From Protonemura montana (Eukaryota > Arthropoda > Insecta > Plecoptera > Nemouridae): DNA of 64,000 nucleotides. The notes beneath the pieces were generated by a model that did not search any database, was not told the origin of the DNA, and saw nothing but the letters and a program-made list of their open reading frames with translations. The stretch lies in NCBI GenBank assembly GCA_947568835.1, contig OX387605.1, positions 20,092,418 through 20,156,417 on the forward strand, given 5' to 3'. Shown in pieces: positions 47,501-58,728 of the stretch. Within the stretch, counting starts at the first letter, position 1. The number at the start of each line of letters is the position of its first letter. The position numbers were made by a program, and so were the translations under genes.

Positions 47501-50500
47501 TTTTTCGTACTACGGTATCATGTTATTCTGCGGTTTATTGAGATACAATTTACATCCTCGGCTATTTTGTTAACGCTTGGCCCACATTTTGTTGTCGAGT
47601 GAACCAGCACGCAACCATCTGCACAAAGTACAACACGTACACGGGTACGCTCACTTTAGCCGAGGCGAACCAAACTTTTGATCGTCTCTCTCCAAGAATA
47701 AGAGGACCTTGATTCTACAGAAATATATAATTCGCTGTTTGATATATTTCGTCGATTGCCAAACAAGGTATAGCCGTACGGACAACACGAACGACCTCAG
47801 TTTCCTTTAGGAATACGCGGCCACTTCCTTGGCCGGCTGCCTTACTGAGATGCGATCGTGTAGCTCGCCAATCTTTACCGACGGCGAATCGATAATGCCT
47901 CTGTTATCATTTATTAAAAACTTGAACGATATTAAACCACCTTGATCACATCACGTGATCCTCTTTTTTTTTTTAAGTGGAACTAGCAAACCTGGTAGCT
48001 ATTGTGTGTACTGATTTTGACAATTAAAATGTGACATTTGTTTTAGATTGTCATGCTTGGCGATGCTAATTTCATCTGTTCGATTCGATTCCGCATGTAG
48101 CTAGTAGCTACTATAATATTTGAACAGCGACGGGGAAAGAATGAAACTCTCTTTATTATCTCTCTATTTATCTCTCTCTCCAGCTCGGTTACCAAGAAAA
48201 CCGGTTCCATGATATTATTATGAAATTATGTGGCTCATTATTGAGCACCTCTTCTCACACCTGTTAACGATACTGGTCCCAAACAAGCGAAGACAATACC
48301 AAAACGGACGTGCATGCGTCAATATCATTTCGTCATGCACCACAGATCACCGGTGACCGGGTTCTATAACTCGGCGCACGATAAATTAACCCCGGGTTAG
48401 ATGTTTTATTTAGCGTATTTTGGCGTGATTCCAAAATTGGATCGTGAAATCTGGGTGATCAATTTCGTGTTCCGGAAATTGTACGTCTCTTTCGGGGAAG
48501 GGGAGAGAATTTAATAAAGATCGCTTTGTAACTGTTTTCCAAAAAGCTGCGATTCAAATGTTGGTACATCAAATGGTTCCCCTCCTCGCTCCCCCCCCCC
48601 CCCCCCCCCCCCCCCTCTTTGCTGGGTCGTGTTTGTCCACACAATGCTACTTTTTGTAAGGGGTTTTTAGGGTGTCGTCGCGCTGGCAACGAGATTAAAT
48701 TTGTTCCAAATCCAGAATTTGAATTCAATGAATCAAAGAAGAGACTGTCTTCAATTACCGAAAATTGTTTCTCACTAAATAAATTAGATAAACAACCGTC
48801 ATTTTCAATCGCACCAATCAAAGTGGCAATGACTTTACCAAAAACTTTCTCAGGATTTTGTGTGTGTGTGTGTTTTTTTCACCTCACGATCGAATTCCTA
48901 TTAAAGTGGTTTAAAAGTTTTTGTGAAATAAAATTGACGGGTTTGTGTGCAAAAGTAAAAAGTAAGTTTTCCTATGGTTGATGGGAGAAAGGTATGAGAG
49001 AAGGGTGGCTGGGGGGAGAGCGGGGGGCCGAGTCGGGGGGTCCTCAGGGAACCAGTCTGAAATAACAAATTGCGCATAGGGAATGCTGGATATGGGTTGC
49101 CATAGGTTACACGGGACTTGCGCACTGAATTCCAGAGCCGGCCGCCGATATTAATGGCAGGAATTTATTCGCTAAACATTCATAACTCTCACAAAAGCAG
49201 ACACTCGGAATGAGTTTCGCAAAATCATTTGTTGTATAAGTTTTAGTTGTAACTTAACTAGTTACTTAAACAAATCTCGTTTATTTATTTAAACTCTTAA
49301 TGGAAAAACCGCTAAGATGTAGTTAAGTTACCTACGCAGGTACAACGCAGATATTTACGCTAAAATAACAGTTTCGGCATATCTCTTAGGGCATATAGTT
49401 TTTGCAGTAATTTAGAAGCGGTAAACCCCAGACATAACCGAAAAAAAAGTGAGTAAAAATAAAATTACTTTCATTTCGACAGATTGTCTTATGATTTGAT
49501 AGACACCAGAACTATTTGTCTTCAAAACTAATTGTCCACAGTTTCGCTTTCTTTTCCATCCATACAAGTTCATTTTACGAGCTACTCTCTCATCGAGTAT
49601 CCACTCAACTGTCAACGACGCTGTCTTTAAATTAAACCCCATGCCAAGCGTCGAGGAGACCTATCCGCTCGCTCTCTATAGATAAATGCACCCAAAAGTT
49701 AATTAGAATAATATGTTTAAAAACTCAACGTGTGTAATCCCATGCCTTGTACGTTGGTGTGTACATAATGCTCTTGTTTGGTGTGAACCCTTGCCCAGAG
49801 CGGTCAACCGTCTTGGCCGTTCGCCAAGCGAAGAGAGCAAATAAACAAACCAATCTTTACTCGACGTTGGACGCCAATTATACCTACATATCGTCGTTAT
49901 GAAAAGGACGAATCATATCGCATTTCGTCATTAATTTGTCGACGCTGGCTGTTAGTGACGATTACGGATTGCTTGTATCGAATGGAATGGAATTGTGTGA
50001 AGAGTAATCGGACTTCCGGTCAAACCAAATGGCCGAGCAGTTTTTTTTATGTTTTTTTTTTTTATATATATAGGGCGCTCAGTGAAGCCATTATTTTCGT
50101 TTTCGTATAGCGGTGCTGAAAGTGGATCAGCTCGCAGTTTTTCACTTAGCGGCCAACTTGCAAGTTTTTTCTCGCGATAAAGACTCGTGTGAATTCACGA
50201 AATGGATATTTTGTCGCAGTTGTTACGGTATTTTGTTAAATTTTTTTGTTCCATTCGGTAAACGCTCTTCGAAAACGATTACTTCGCTGTTTTTTTTTTT
50301 TTTTATGTCATTTTTCTTGTCGTAATGCAAGCGGAGTCGTAAAACAATTGCTTGTGCTGCAACTAACGATGCTTCTGACTTCTACTTGCATCGGTCCCAT
50401 AATATTATTATCTCTCATTCTCTGCTGTCCTTGACTGCTTTTTTTACCCGGCCATCTTAGAGTACGAGTTGAAATACAATGTTAATAGAAATATGGTCGC

Positions 50501-53500
50501 CCTATGCTTTAGCTCTGCGGCTAGTCGCCGGCCGTATAGCAGCATCGATTCTGCGTACACATTCCACCTTTTAAACTTTAAATTGTCAGTTGTAATCTCG
50601 GACTGGCCCACGCAGAAATTTTAAACGGCAAACAATTACCCAAGCATTTTTCTTACCGTGCGTAAAAATGACATTAACTGGAATGGGATGCGAGTGCATA
50701 GTATACGTAATGAGTACTTACGTGTACAAATTACGACGTGAAAATGAGGTTTTAAACCAAACAAAACAACTAAGTCAATGTTTTCGCTTGCGACGCTAGC
50801 AAAGTAACAAAATAAAATGAAAGTTGAATATTTGTTGACGCCGCGTAATTTTGTACATGCCCGATAATCAATAAGGTAATTGCAATTGAGGTTTAATTGT
50901 ATTTGATAATGTATTCTAGTTCGCTCGCATTCTTTTTGTACCATTGGTGCAACTTCGAGAGGGGAGAACAAGTAATGCTCCTTTCTTGGTGGTTTATGTG
51001 TAATATTAGGGCCAACAATGGAACAGCTTAAAATCGACTGCCGTGCTGAATGGCTTCGCGTGGCCTAGAGCTGAGTTTCCTATTCAACGGCGTAGCAATG
51101 TGACCCTTATGGGTGAGGAGGAGGCTGCTTCGCAGGGGAAATTGGATTTTGTTCCCAGCTCACGACAACGGTGCCAATTCATAAAATTATCTATTACTTT
51201 GGGTTCGTATGGAATTTAATAATAAATTGTCTGGTTTTATTACTTGATACCTATTTCATACAATTTGTTGTTTCACGTTTAGGCGCGAGTGTTTTTTTTT
51301 TCAACGTCACTCCCGTTTTATTTCTGATAAAAGTTTATTCCGTCGGTGATATGCAACTTGAAATTAGTTTTTCCCGTCCATGTTCTCTTTGGTGATATAA
51401 AAATAGGACAATTTCCAATTTCAACTATCCGAGTTGGCAGTAAACCGTTCAGAATTGCCCTTCAGCAATTAAGGTACAGAATAGTTAGCTGTCCTTTGCT
51501 ACTCGACGGACGCCTTGAAAGTTCAACGCATTGGTAAAACTAGTAGGATGTAAATTTAGATTTCACAATGCAGAATACAGAATCGCTTTAATTTTCATTC
51601 GAAGCAGCGGAGCTCGCACAAGTGCGTAAAATTATGCGTCACCTCCCACCACGCACCAGATTATACAAACATACATTCGATATTATTAAAATTTAGCTCC
51701 AAGGTAAAATGACGTTGTTTGTTAATACAACGAAACGTGTCATTTTTATAAATACCTGCCGAATGTTTTTGAGTCAGGCTTTCTATTAATATACCAAACG
51801 TGAATTGCATTAATCTGTTCGTACATTTCTGAAATTTCAACCAGCATTTTTATTCCATGTTTTTTTTATTCACGTTTGAATCGTCATTTTAACTAGCTAC
51901 GTAACATCTACTCGAATAATAATAATATTATGCTAATTCACTAAACTATAACAGCTTGTAAAGAGGGGGGTTATATTACGGTGCGGTAGGGGTAGGGAGG
52001 GAGAATTAAAGGACGACATAACTTGATTTTAATTAAGGAAATGACGTCACGAGTAGCAAGTTTTCGTTGCAACCGCTGGCGCGCTATCGTACGACCCGTC
52101 AAAACGCAACCAGTGGTCTACACTTGAACTAGTCACTGGGCGATAGGCACCCCGCAGTGCACGGAGCCGGCACGCTATGCTCCCTGTCACGCAAAGTCAC
52201 CTAGTTATTACCCTGTACCTACCTACTACACGTACAACAATTAAAATAATTGCGAACATGATGTTACGCATTTATTCATACATCACCCGGCATATCCACT
52301 TGATTAGGAATGAAATTTGTTGATTCTTCAAAGGATTGGAATTTAATCAATCCAAATGGCAAATGCCTACACTTACATTTTCCTTTTTTCTTTTTTTTGT
52401 GGTACCCTTTTAAAGAGGCTTTCCCACAGTGATTCTAAACTGTTTTGCGGTGTTTTAGGTTCGCCATTTCTTGTAGGAAATGTGCTACCGATCCAACGTT
52501 TATGTAGCACACTTCTGAAATGATTCTTAAATATATATATATTTTTTTTTTCAAAGAAAATGTAGGAAATTTGAAGTTAGTTACCTTGTTTTAAATGAGT
52601 TTATTGTCACAGCACTGGCTCAGATGATATTCTAAAAATTTTCTAAGGTCCTTCTAAGTTAAAAAAAATAAAAAAAAACTCTTAAATGGTTGATTTTTGG
52701 TAGCTATGAAGATGATGGGATCCCCTGACAGACCATCTGAATTCTGCTTAAAAATGATGCTGCATTTGTCTTTGAAATTTTTTGTAGAAAGTATCTACTC
52801 GTGGGTGTTGACAAATATTTTAAATATGCTTGAATAAGAGAATGAAATTTCCCTCAAATACTTGCAAAAAACAGTTTGTTGTTAGCAAGCCTAACCTCCT
52901 CATTTGTTTTTCCCCCAGGACGAGGTGCTTGCAATCTCGGAAAAGGTAGTGCTGCGTGTGGAAGATCTCCTGGACCGGATCGTGGAGGATGCCGACTGGC
53001 CCCACGGTCTTAGTGCGCCGTGGGACGGTGAAGTCGCCGTTGGCGCCGACTCTTCGTTGGATGCCGCCAACCAGATGCTCCTCGAGAGCGCCTTTGACTA
53101 CGACGATATCGTCAAGGAGAAACAGATGATCGGTTAGTTGGGAGTCTACTGTTGGCAGAAATGCAGAAGCAAAAATATGATAGGGTCCATTTTTTTTTAA
53201 AACATCGTATATAAGTGTAGAGATTTTAAAGTTTTCCCGGAAATATCTTCAAATATGCCAAGCCATTCGGTAATTACTAACAAACTTGCTAACAAAAGCA
53301 TGCGAAACATTTCTTATTCTTTGGTGGTCATTTTGAAGTTTTGACTGTGCTTATCTCATCCATCTCATATCACCAAAATATTTGGCAATGCAATATGTCA
53401 TTAGCAAAACCATATTTTTTTTCATTTTCTTTCTACTTTTTTAAATCGATTATTCACATGCTCTTGTTTTGTCAAGTAAATTTTGTGTATGACTTTAAAG

Positions 53501-56500
53501 AATACAAGATGCAGGGTCCTAGAAACCTATTATTTCTCACAGATATAATAAATTCCCTAATCACACCTATACTCAAATGAAAAGTAATTGTAAATTTCAA
53601 ACCAATAAAATTGCAAGGCTCATGGACACCCTTCCGCTCAAATTGCAGGTGACACAAGACCGGAGAGTTCAAGCGCTGTGGTCGTGCTGAGCTACCCACG
53701 GTACTGCCGCTATCGAGGCATCGCCAAGCGGCTCGAAGGGGTTGGAGCGAAGTGGGCCAGGCATGCGCTGGTGCTGGCGCTAGGTGGGGTGGCAGCGCAG
53801 TGCCGAGATACCCGCGTCGTCTTCTGCAAAGACACCTTTGACTACCCTGACCTAGAAGGGCACGAACTGCTCTGTAATCATCTAGGTAAGTTCATTCAGA
53901 GATCTGTCGTTGTTACTTTAAGATTTGAAATGTACAATGAATCTTTCTAGTGGGCTACGTAATTTGGTTTCGTTCGGTGTGATGATATGTGAGACTTTGC
54001 CACGTGATTTTACATATGTTTCCAGAGAGAAATTCAGCGCCAACTGCAGAGAATTGGCATAGTTTTGACCATTCTAAAATACCATTAAGATTTTAACAAA
54101 CTGCACACATTCAATTGAGGTGTGAGTTGGATATATTCGAGAATTGAAGGAATGCCCTTTAGGTTCGACCGTTAAAACCGTTGAATGGTTTAACGTTTTT
54201 AGAAGGTTTCAATTATGATTCAAATGACAACAACAACCCTGCTTGCTTAAGAGTTTAAGAAATGGACAGCTGTCATGTTATGAAAATATTTTCTTGACCT
54301 GAGAGCCTGATTAACTTTTTTTGTGATAACAAGTTTCATTTTGGCTCTAGCTTTTATTTATTTATCTATTTGATGTTTTCAGGAACATATTCTGGCCTTG
54401 GCAAACCATATACTGATAGTATGGGAAAATAAAATATTGGTCATTGCAATAATGTTGCATTGTATCTTGTGTTGCAGCTCCAAACTTAAAGGGCAGACCA
54501 AGACGCAAGCGGAAAAAGCGCTCTGTCTCTCCTGGCGGCAGCGAATCCAACGAATCCGAGTCTTCTCTGTCCACCGTCTCCTCTGTTGCCAAGGTCAGTG
54601 CAATAATGCAATAACAGAAACCTCTTCAACCATTTTTAAGCTGGTCTTCCAGCAAGCTTAACAAATCATGAAATAAATGGGTGAACAAGTTTCTTCATCT
54701 GCTTTTAAGTAGTCTACTCATTCTATTTAGTCTGAACCATGCAAATTGGTCTTTATCCCTGAAATTGTAATATATTGCCTTAAATCCCTAACTGCCTTTA
54801 AACAATACTTGAGCTCTCTATCCATAGGCAGATCCTAATGCAAAAGTGCTGGCTTGGCACAAAGTATTAACAGTCAGGGTAGGGGTTTACTCAATGTAAG
54901 CAAGTAAGTATAGGTTTCTTGCCCAAACCGTAAAGTGCTGTTTGTTCACGAAGTTCATGTTGATGGTAACAGATAAAACAGCCCGCTCGCAACGGCATCC
55001 GCTGCAACAACCTTCATCAGCCGCGTCGAAGCAACCGAGTGACGAGCTGCGTTGAAGAGAAAGACTTCCTGGTCAAGCTGCACGGTTTCATGAAGATGAA
55101 ACGTACTCCCATCGGCCGCGTGCCCAACCTAGGCTTCAAAGAGAGTGAGTACACGTGCTTAAGTACTAGCGTTTGCTTTGCGTTTCTTGCGACAACCATC
55201 TAGAGCGTGTGTGTGATAGAATTAATTCTTTTAATTCTAATTTAACTCTGGCATAAATGAAAGCCTTGTGGAGCACTCGATGTTTGTTGGATGGGAGTAG
55301 ACGGTAGCTAATACTACAATAAACACGAAAACATACAAGGACAGCATACCAAGTGAAGAGGTATTAAAAAACAAAATCAGGATAAATTTAAAAGGATTTA
55401 CTTCATGTTTTGAAGCACACAAATCGTTTTTTTTTTTTACTATTTCACTTCAAAAAGTCAGTGTTTGGTCAAGTTAAGTTGCGCTTCAAAAATCACAACG
55501 ACAAACCCAATGCTATTCAACTTGCTCACAAGTTAAAAGTTGGCCGAAAGGTATACATGTTTCACGACTGATGCACCGCTGAATGGCTTGTGGGTCGACA
55601 TTCATGGCAAAAATCGCCTGCTTTCAGTTGACCTGTATGCGTTCTACAAGCGTGTGGAGAAGCTTGGGGGGTATAACGCTGTCACAGCCAACCGCATGTG
55701 GAAACTGATCTACGACGAGATGGGCGGAGACCCACGAAGCACTAGCGCAGCCACTTGCACGCGGCGACACTACGAAAGGTACGTAACTCTTTTTTTCGTG
55801 GTCTTACTCATGATCAGTTCTGTCTGGGACCGAGGTTGGATGGGCTGGAGTGAAAACGACAGCTTCACTCACCTTGATTATCAATCTCTTGATTGCATGG
55901 ATTGGTGCAGGATCATTTTTTGTAAGGCTTCATCGCACATCATTGCTGGGGATTGGTCTTGTCTAGGAAGCACATTTTATTTTGGAAGAAACTGTAGATA
56001 ACATCTCCGTGCCTATCTTAACGGCAGTCAGTTAAATTGTTTATCTTTTAGTTAATTTAATTAATAACGTGGTTCCTATTTAATTCTCAAGACCTTTCTT
56101 GAAATGTGTTAAGTAATTGGACGTTATTCATTCTCCCTGCCAATCTCCCAGCACCAGTTTTTAAAGCTTTCATAAACTTCAAGCGAAATCAACGGATAGG
56201 CAGATTTTCAGCAGTCATTTATAGCAAAATCAATTTAACAGTAAGAATTAGACACTAACCCTTAAGTTGGAAAACTATATTGCCTTGGTCATGTCTGGCT
56301 CAATGAGAAGTAGATATTGTACAACACTGATTTGAGTGTTTTATCTGCGCAGATTGCTGCTGCAGTATGAGATCAACGTGAGAGGGGTGAAGGCCAAGCG
56401 TGGACCAGACTACCCCACGTACGAAGACAGCAAACCAAGCGGGCCTGACACCCACCGTGACTCTTCCAATGATGCGAGGGTATGTAAACAAGAACTTACG

Positions 56501-58728
56501 CCATGTTGCAATGCACCTCTTCAGAGAACTGTTGCAAACTGTGTTTTTGTTTTTAGAAGACCTTTGTGGACCCTTTAAAACTATTTTATAGCCAATGGCA
56601 CTCTGCTATTTCAGTAATGTAAGCAGAAATGCAGTTTTGTCTATCAGGTGAGAGAAGATACCATTTGAAAGTTTTTCGATTGAATTTTTTTCTACTAGAA
56701 CGTATGGCAAAAAATACTAGTCTTTAAAATGGTTCCTATTTAATAGTAACGAAGCATTTGCACCTTGGATTTTAACTTCAATGGCCAAGAATGCTATTCA
56801 ACCCTCCAGTTTTGGCCTGGAATACAATTTTACTAGTCAATTACAGAAACAGTAACAGATAGGAACAGTATTCAGAAACCAAATATCTGAAAGATGACAA
56901 AAAAGAAACACAAGGTGCCAAATAAATCGTTCACAATAACTCACTGGGTTAAATCTACAAGGGCCGCACCTCTCTAAAACATCAAAGTGATTGGCAGCAG
57001 TGATTGGCAGACCTTGACATTTCATTATCATTTCAGTCAAGTGGCGTTGGCAGCAAAGACAAGTCACCGATGTCAGCCCTGCGTTCCGTACGACCACGAG
57101 GAGATAAAGGAGGTGACGTTGTCATCATCCCGCTGCCTCCCGACAAAGAAAACATCCCTCTGTCTGCCAACGAAGAAGCTGACTCCCCCGCTGAGGTGGT
57201 CGAACTCATCGACATCTCTGATAGCGACTCGCCCGCAAAGATCGGCAAGACTGCGCTGCCTGCGCTTAAAAAGCGCAAGCTCGAGATTCTCAAGGAGGGA
57301 GGGCTTGAGGTGAGAATTAGATTCACTTAACATTGTATGACACTATTGATGCTCTGCATTTTGGACAGGTTACAACTACTTAAGCAAGAGCTCACCTGAT
57401 TCTTTCGATTTAATTTCACTTTGATTTTTGTGTTCAATTTGTGTGTTGAACATGTGATTTCACTAAGGCAATAAGTTTTAAATGATGTGGTGATGGATTT
57501 ACATCAAAATACATTATTTTGATGAGGGAACTATGGATTGTTGGAACAAAGGAATTTTTCCCTCTGGCATTCGCAGCCAGGTTAAAGTCGATTGCTGTTT
57601 GAAAAAAATGGTAGAAAATCAAGTGATCAAAATATGTATTTTTTTGTTCAATTGCTCTTAATAGTGAACAGCTTGATTGCAGTCTAATAATATAACCTCT
57701 ATAGAAAGGCTTTGAATTTTCTAGTGGGATTCTCCTAACACAATTTCCTATTCCTGCATCAGGTGACGGCGATTTCGTCGGGAACTGACTCCGAGTCGAG
57801 CCTTGCTGCGGCGACTTCGGAACGCCGTGCGTCCGTGATCCAACGCACGTCGCCCGTTTCGCGCGAGATCTCGATAACTGTAACGCCGGACGTGAGCCAC
57901 CTGTTGGGCAGCCCCGACTCGGATGCACCTATCCGGCCGAAGCCGGCCCGCTTCAGCCCGGACGCCTGGCCCGGACACCGCGTGACGCAATCGCGCTCCA
58001 TATACTCCCACAGCGAGGCCATCGTCTACGGCAACCCCAAGGAAGGCCTGGCGGTAGCTTCACGTCTTCCCAGCCCAGCGAAACCCGAAGTGCTCGACTT
58101 GCGTGTGACCGGCGCCGTTGACCTCCGCGCAAACCGCAATCCTCCGTCCAGGAAATCTGCATTGCCCGTCATCGACGGCCGTACCATGCTGGGATCCAAC
58201 CTGGAGATCACAGTCGTGGACGCCCAAAGCGCCCGAAATACCGTCGCCCCCATCGCCGCCCCCCACCGCCCACATTCCAACCACCGCAAGCAGCGGCCAC
58301 GGGAGCACACGGACTTCGGCTACATCCGTGGAGTCAGTTCGAGTCCTCATGCGGCCAACGGCCGGTCCCGCTCACGAACGCATGCCCCTCCGCCGCCGAC
58401 GCAGTTCTCGGCGGCGTACCAGCCGCAGCTTGAACGTGCCGGCAAGGCAGCACAGCCGCACTTCCTGCCGATGGTCGATCCCATGTACTACCAGGCGATG
58501 TACGGCGCAAACATGTTTGCACCGGCCGCCAGCTACATGGCACCTATGCAAGCGCCACCTGTTTTTGCGCCCACTCCCGAACACCTGCAGCTCTACAAGG
58601 AGCTAATGAACCACCATCACCATTCGGTTATGAGGGCACAGCATGGCACGGCTGGTTTCCTTGGCTTACCTCGCGACGGGTCGACGTCGATCACTCCAGT
58701 TAGCCAGTCCACGCCCAACTCTAAGTAA
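27121..58728 (+). CDS. ARID5B: ARID5-type AT-rich interactive domain protein
   Basis: Exons 27121-27141, 27356-27613, 52919-53132, 53649-53885, 54478-54593, 54973-55144, 55628-55778, 56353-56479, 57037-57309, 57763-58728. They sum to 2,535 nt and encode 844 aa. Residues 8 to about 240 match the BAH-like N-terminal region of vertebrate ARID5A/B (GAPCGYHGPYTFFKAF, then YFLPENTP). A basic AT-hook-like block GRPRRKRKKR lies at about 249-258. The ARID DNA-binding domain is about 310-396 (LGGYNAVTA, then GGDPRSTSAATCTRRHYER). EVVELIDISDSDS (485-497) resembles a SUMO-interacting motif. The C-terminal exon is Ser/Pro/His-rich and contains PEVLDLR. The protein is nuclear; vertebrate ARID5B recruits the PHF2 demethylase to AT-rich targets. 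Only one ARID5-type gene is seen, so A versus B is not resolved. The stop TAA overlaps a perfect GTAAGT donor. Confidence 0.93.
35421..35440 (-). repeat. Dispersed 20-mer, copy 2
   Basis: The reverse complement GATTTAAATGGCAAACGCTT differs by one or two bases from copies at 1,977-1,996 and 39,890-39,909. It is probably the core of a longer decayed repeat. Confidence 0.5.
38552..38579. repeat. (TA)n microsatellite
   Basis: Fourteen uninterrupted TA dinucleotides in ARID5 intron 2. Confidence 0.95.
39972..40073 (+). repeat. tRNA-derived SINE with Pol III boxes
   Basis: A 72-nt tRNA-like head (39,972-40,043) has complementary acceptor ends GTCCAAG and TTTGGAT. Its box A is TAGCTCAATTGG (39,979-39,990) and its box B GGTTCGAGTACC (40,023-40,034), each one base off consensus. 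The D stem and anticodon stem do not pair properly, so it is not a working tRNA gene. The following tail (AATTTTTGAGAGGTTATTAG) recurs in intron 1 of SPH gene 1. It lies in ARID5 intron 2. Confidence 0.68.
41520..41704 (+). repeat. Pyrimidine-rich tract with (CT)n core
   Basis: Almost purely C and T on the plus strand, densest at 41,651-41,704. The two overlapping open frames here are low-complexity artefacts. Confidence 0.85.
48591..48615 (+). repeat. Poly-C run of 25
   Basis: Twenty-five consecutive C bases in ARID5 intron 2, preceded by CCCCTCCTCGCT. Length may be affected by sequencing or assembly error. Confidence 0.85.
49003..49049 (+). other. Potential G-quadruplex
   Basis: G-runs of 3, 6, 6, 6 and 3 are separated by 5-7 bases on the plus strand. 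It lies about 400 bases from the poly-C run. Confidence 0.5.
52042..52260 (+). promoter_or_regulatory. Candidate internal promoter of the ARID5 gene
   Basis: A perfect TGACGTCA octamer (52,042-52,049) is followed by about 150 bases that are clearly richer in GC and CpG than the rest of the intron. It lies about 870 bases before exon 3. Vertebrate ARID5B is known to have a short isoform from a downstream promoter that lacks the N-terminal part, so an alternative start here is plausible but unproven. Confidence 0.3.

Larger units (their letters stand above)
27614..52918 (+). other. 25.3-kb intron 2 of the ARID5 gene
   Basis: It separates the exon for the first part of the BAH-like region from the next exon; phase 0 on both sides. 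I read it on both strands and found no convincing gene. The longest open frames (146 aa at 45,211; 120 aa at 48,619; 111 aa at 37,134) have no recognisable domain. It contains dinucleotide and homopolymer repeats, pyrimidine tracts, one tRNA-derived SINE, several G/C-rich islets at 45.8-49.1 kb and a CRE-bearing GC-richer segment near 52.1 kb. Confidence 0.75.

Noticed and set aside
48619-48981. 120-aa open frame next to the poly-C run
   Set aside because: Adjoins homopolymer sequence and covers a (TG)n stretch; the opposite strand has an equally long frame with a poly-Gly run from the same C tract.
57759-58022. Minus-strand frames over the last ARID5 exon
   Set aside because: They are shadows of the GC-rich coding exon on the plus strand, which has correct splice phase and protein similarity.
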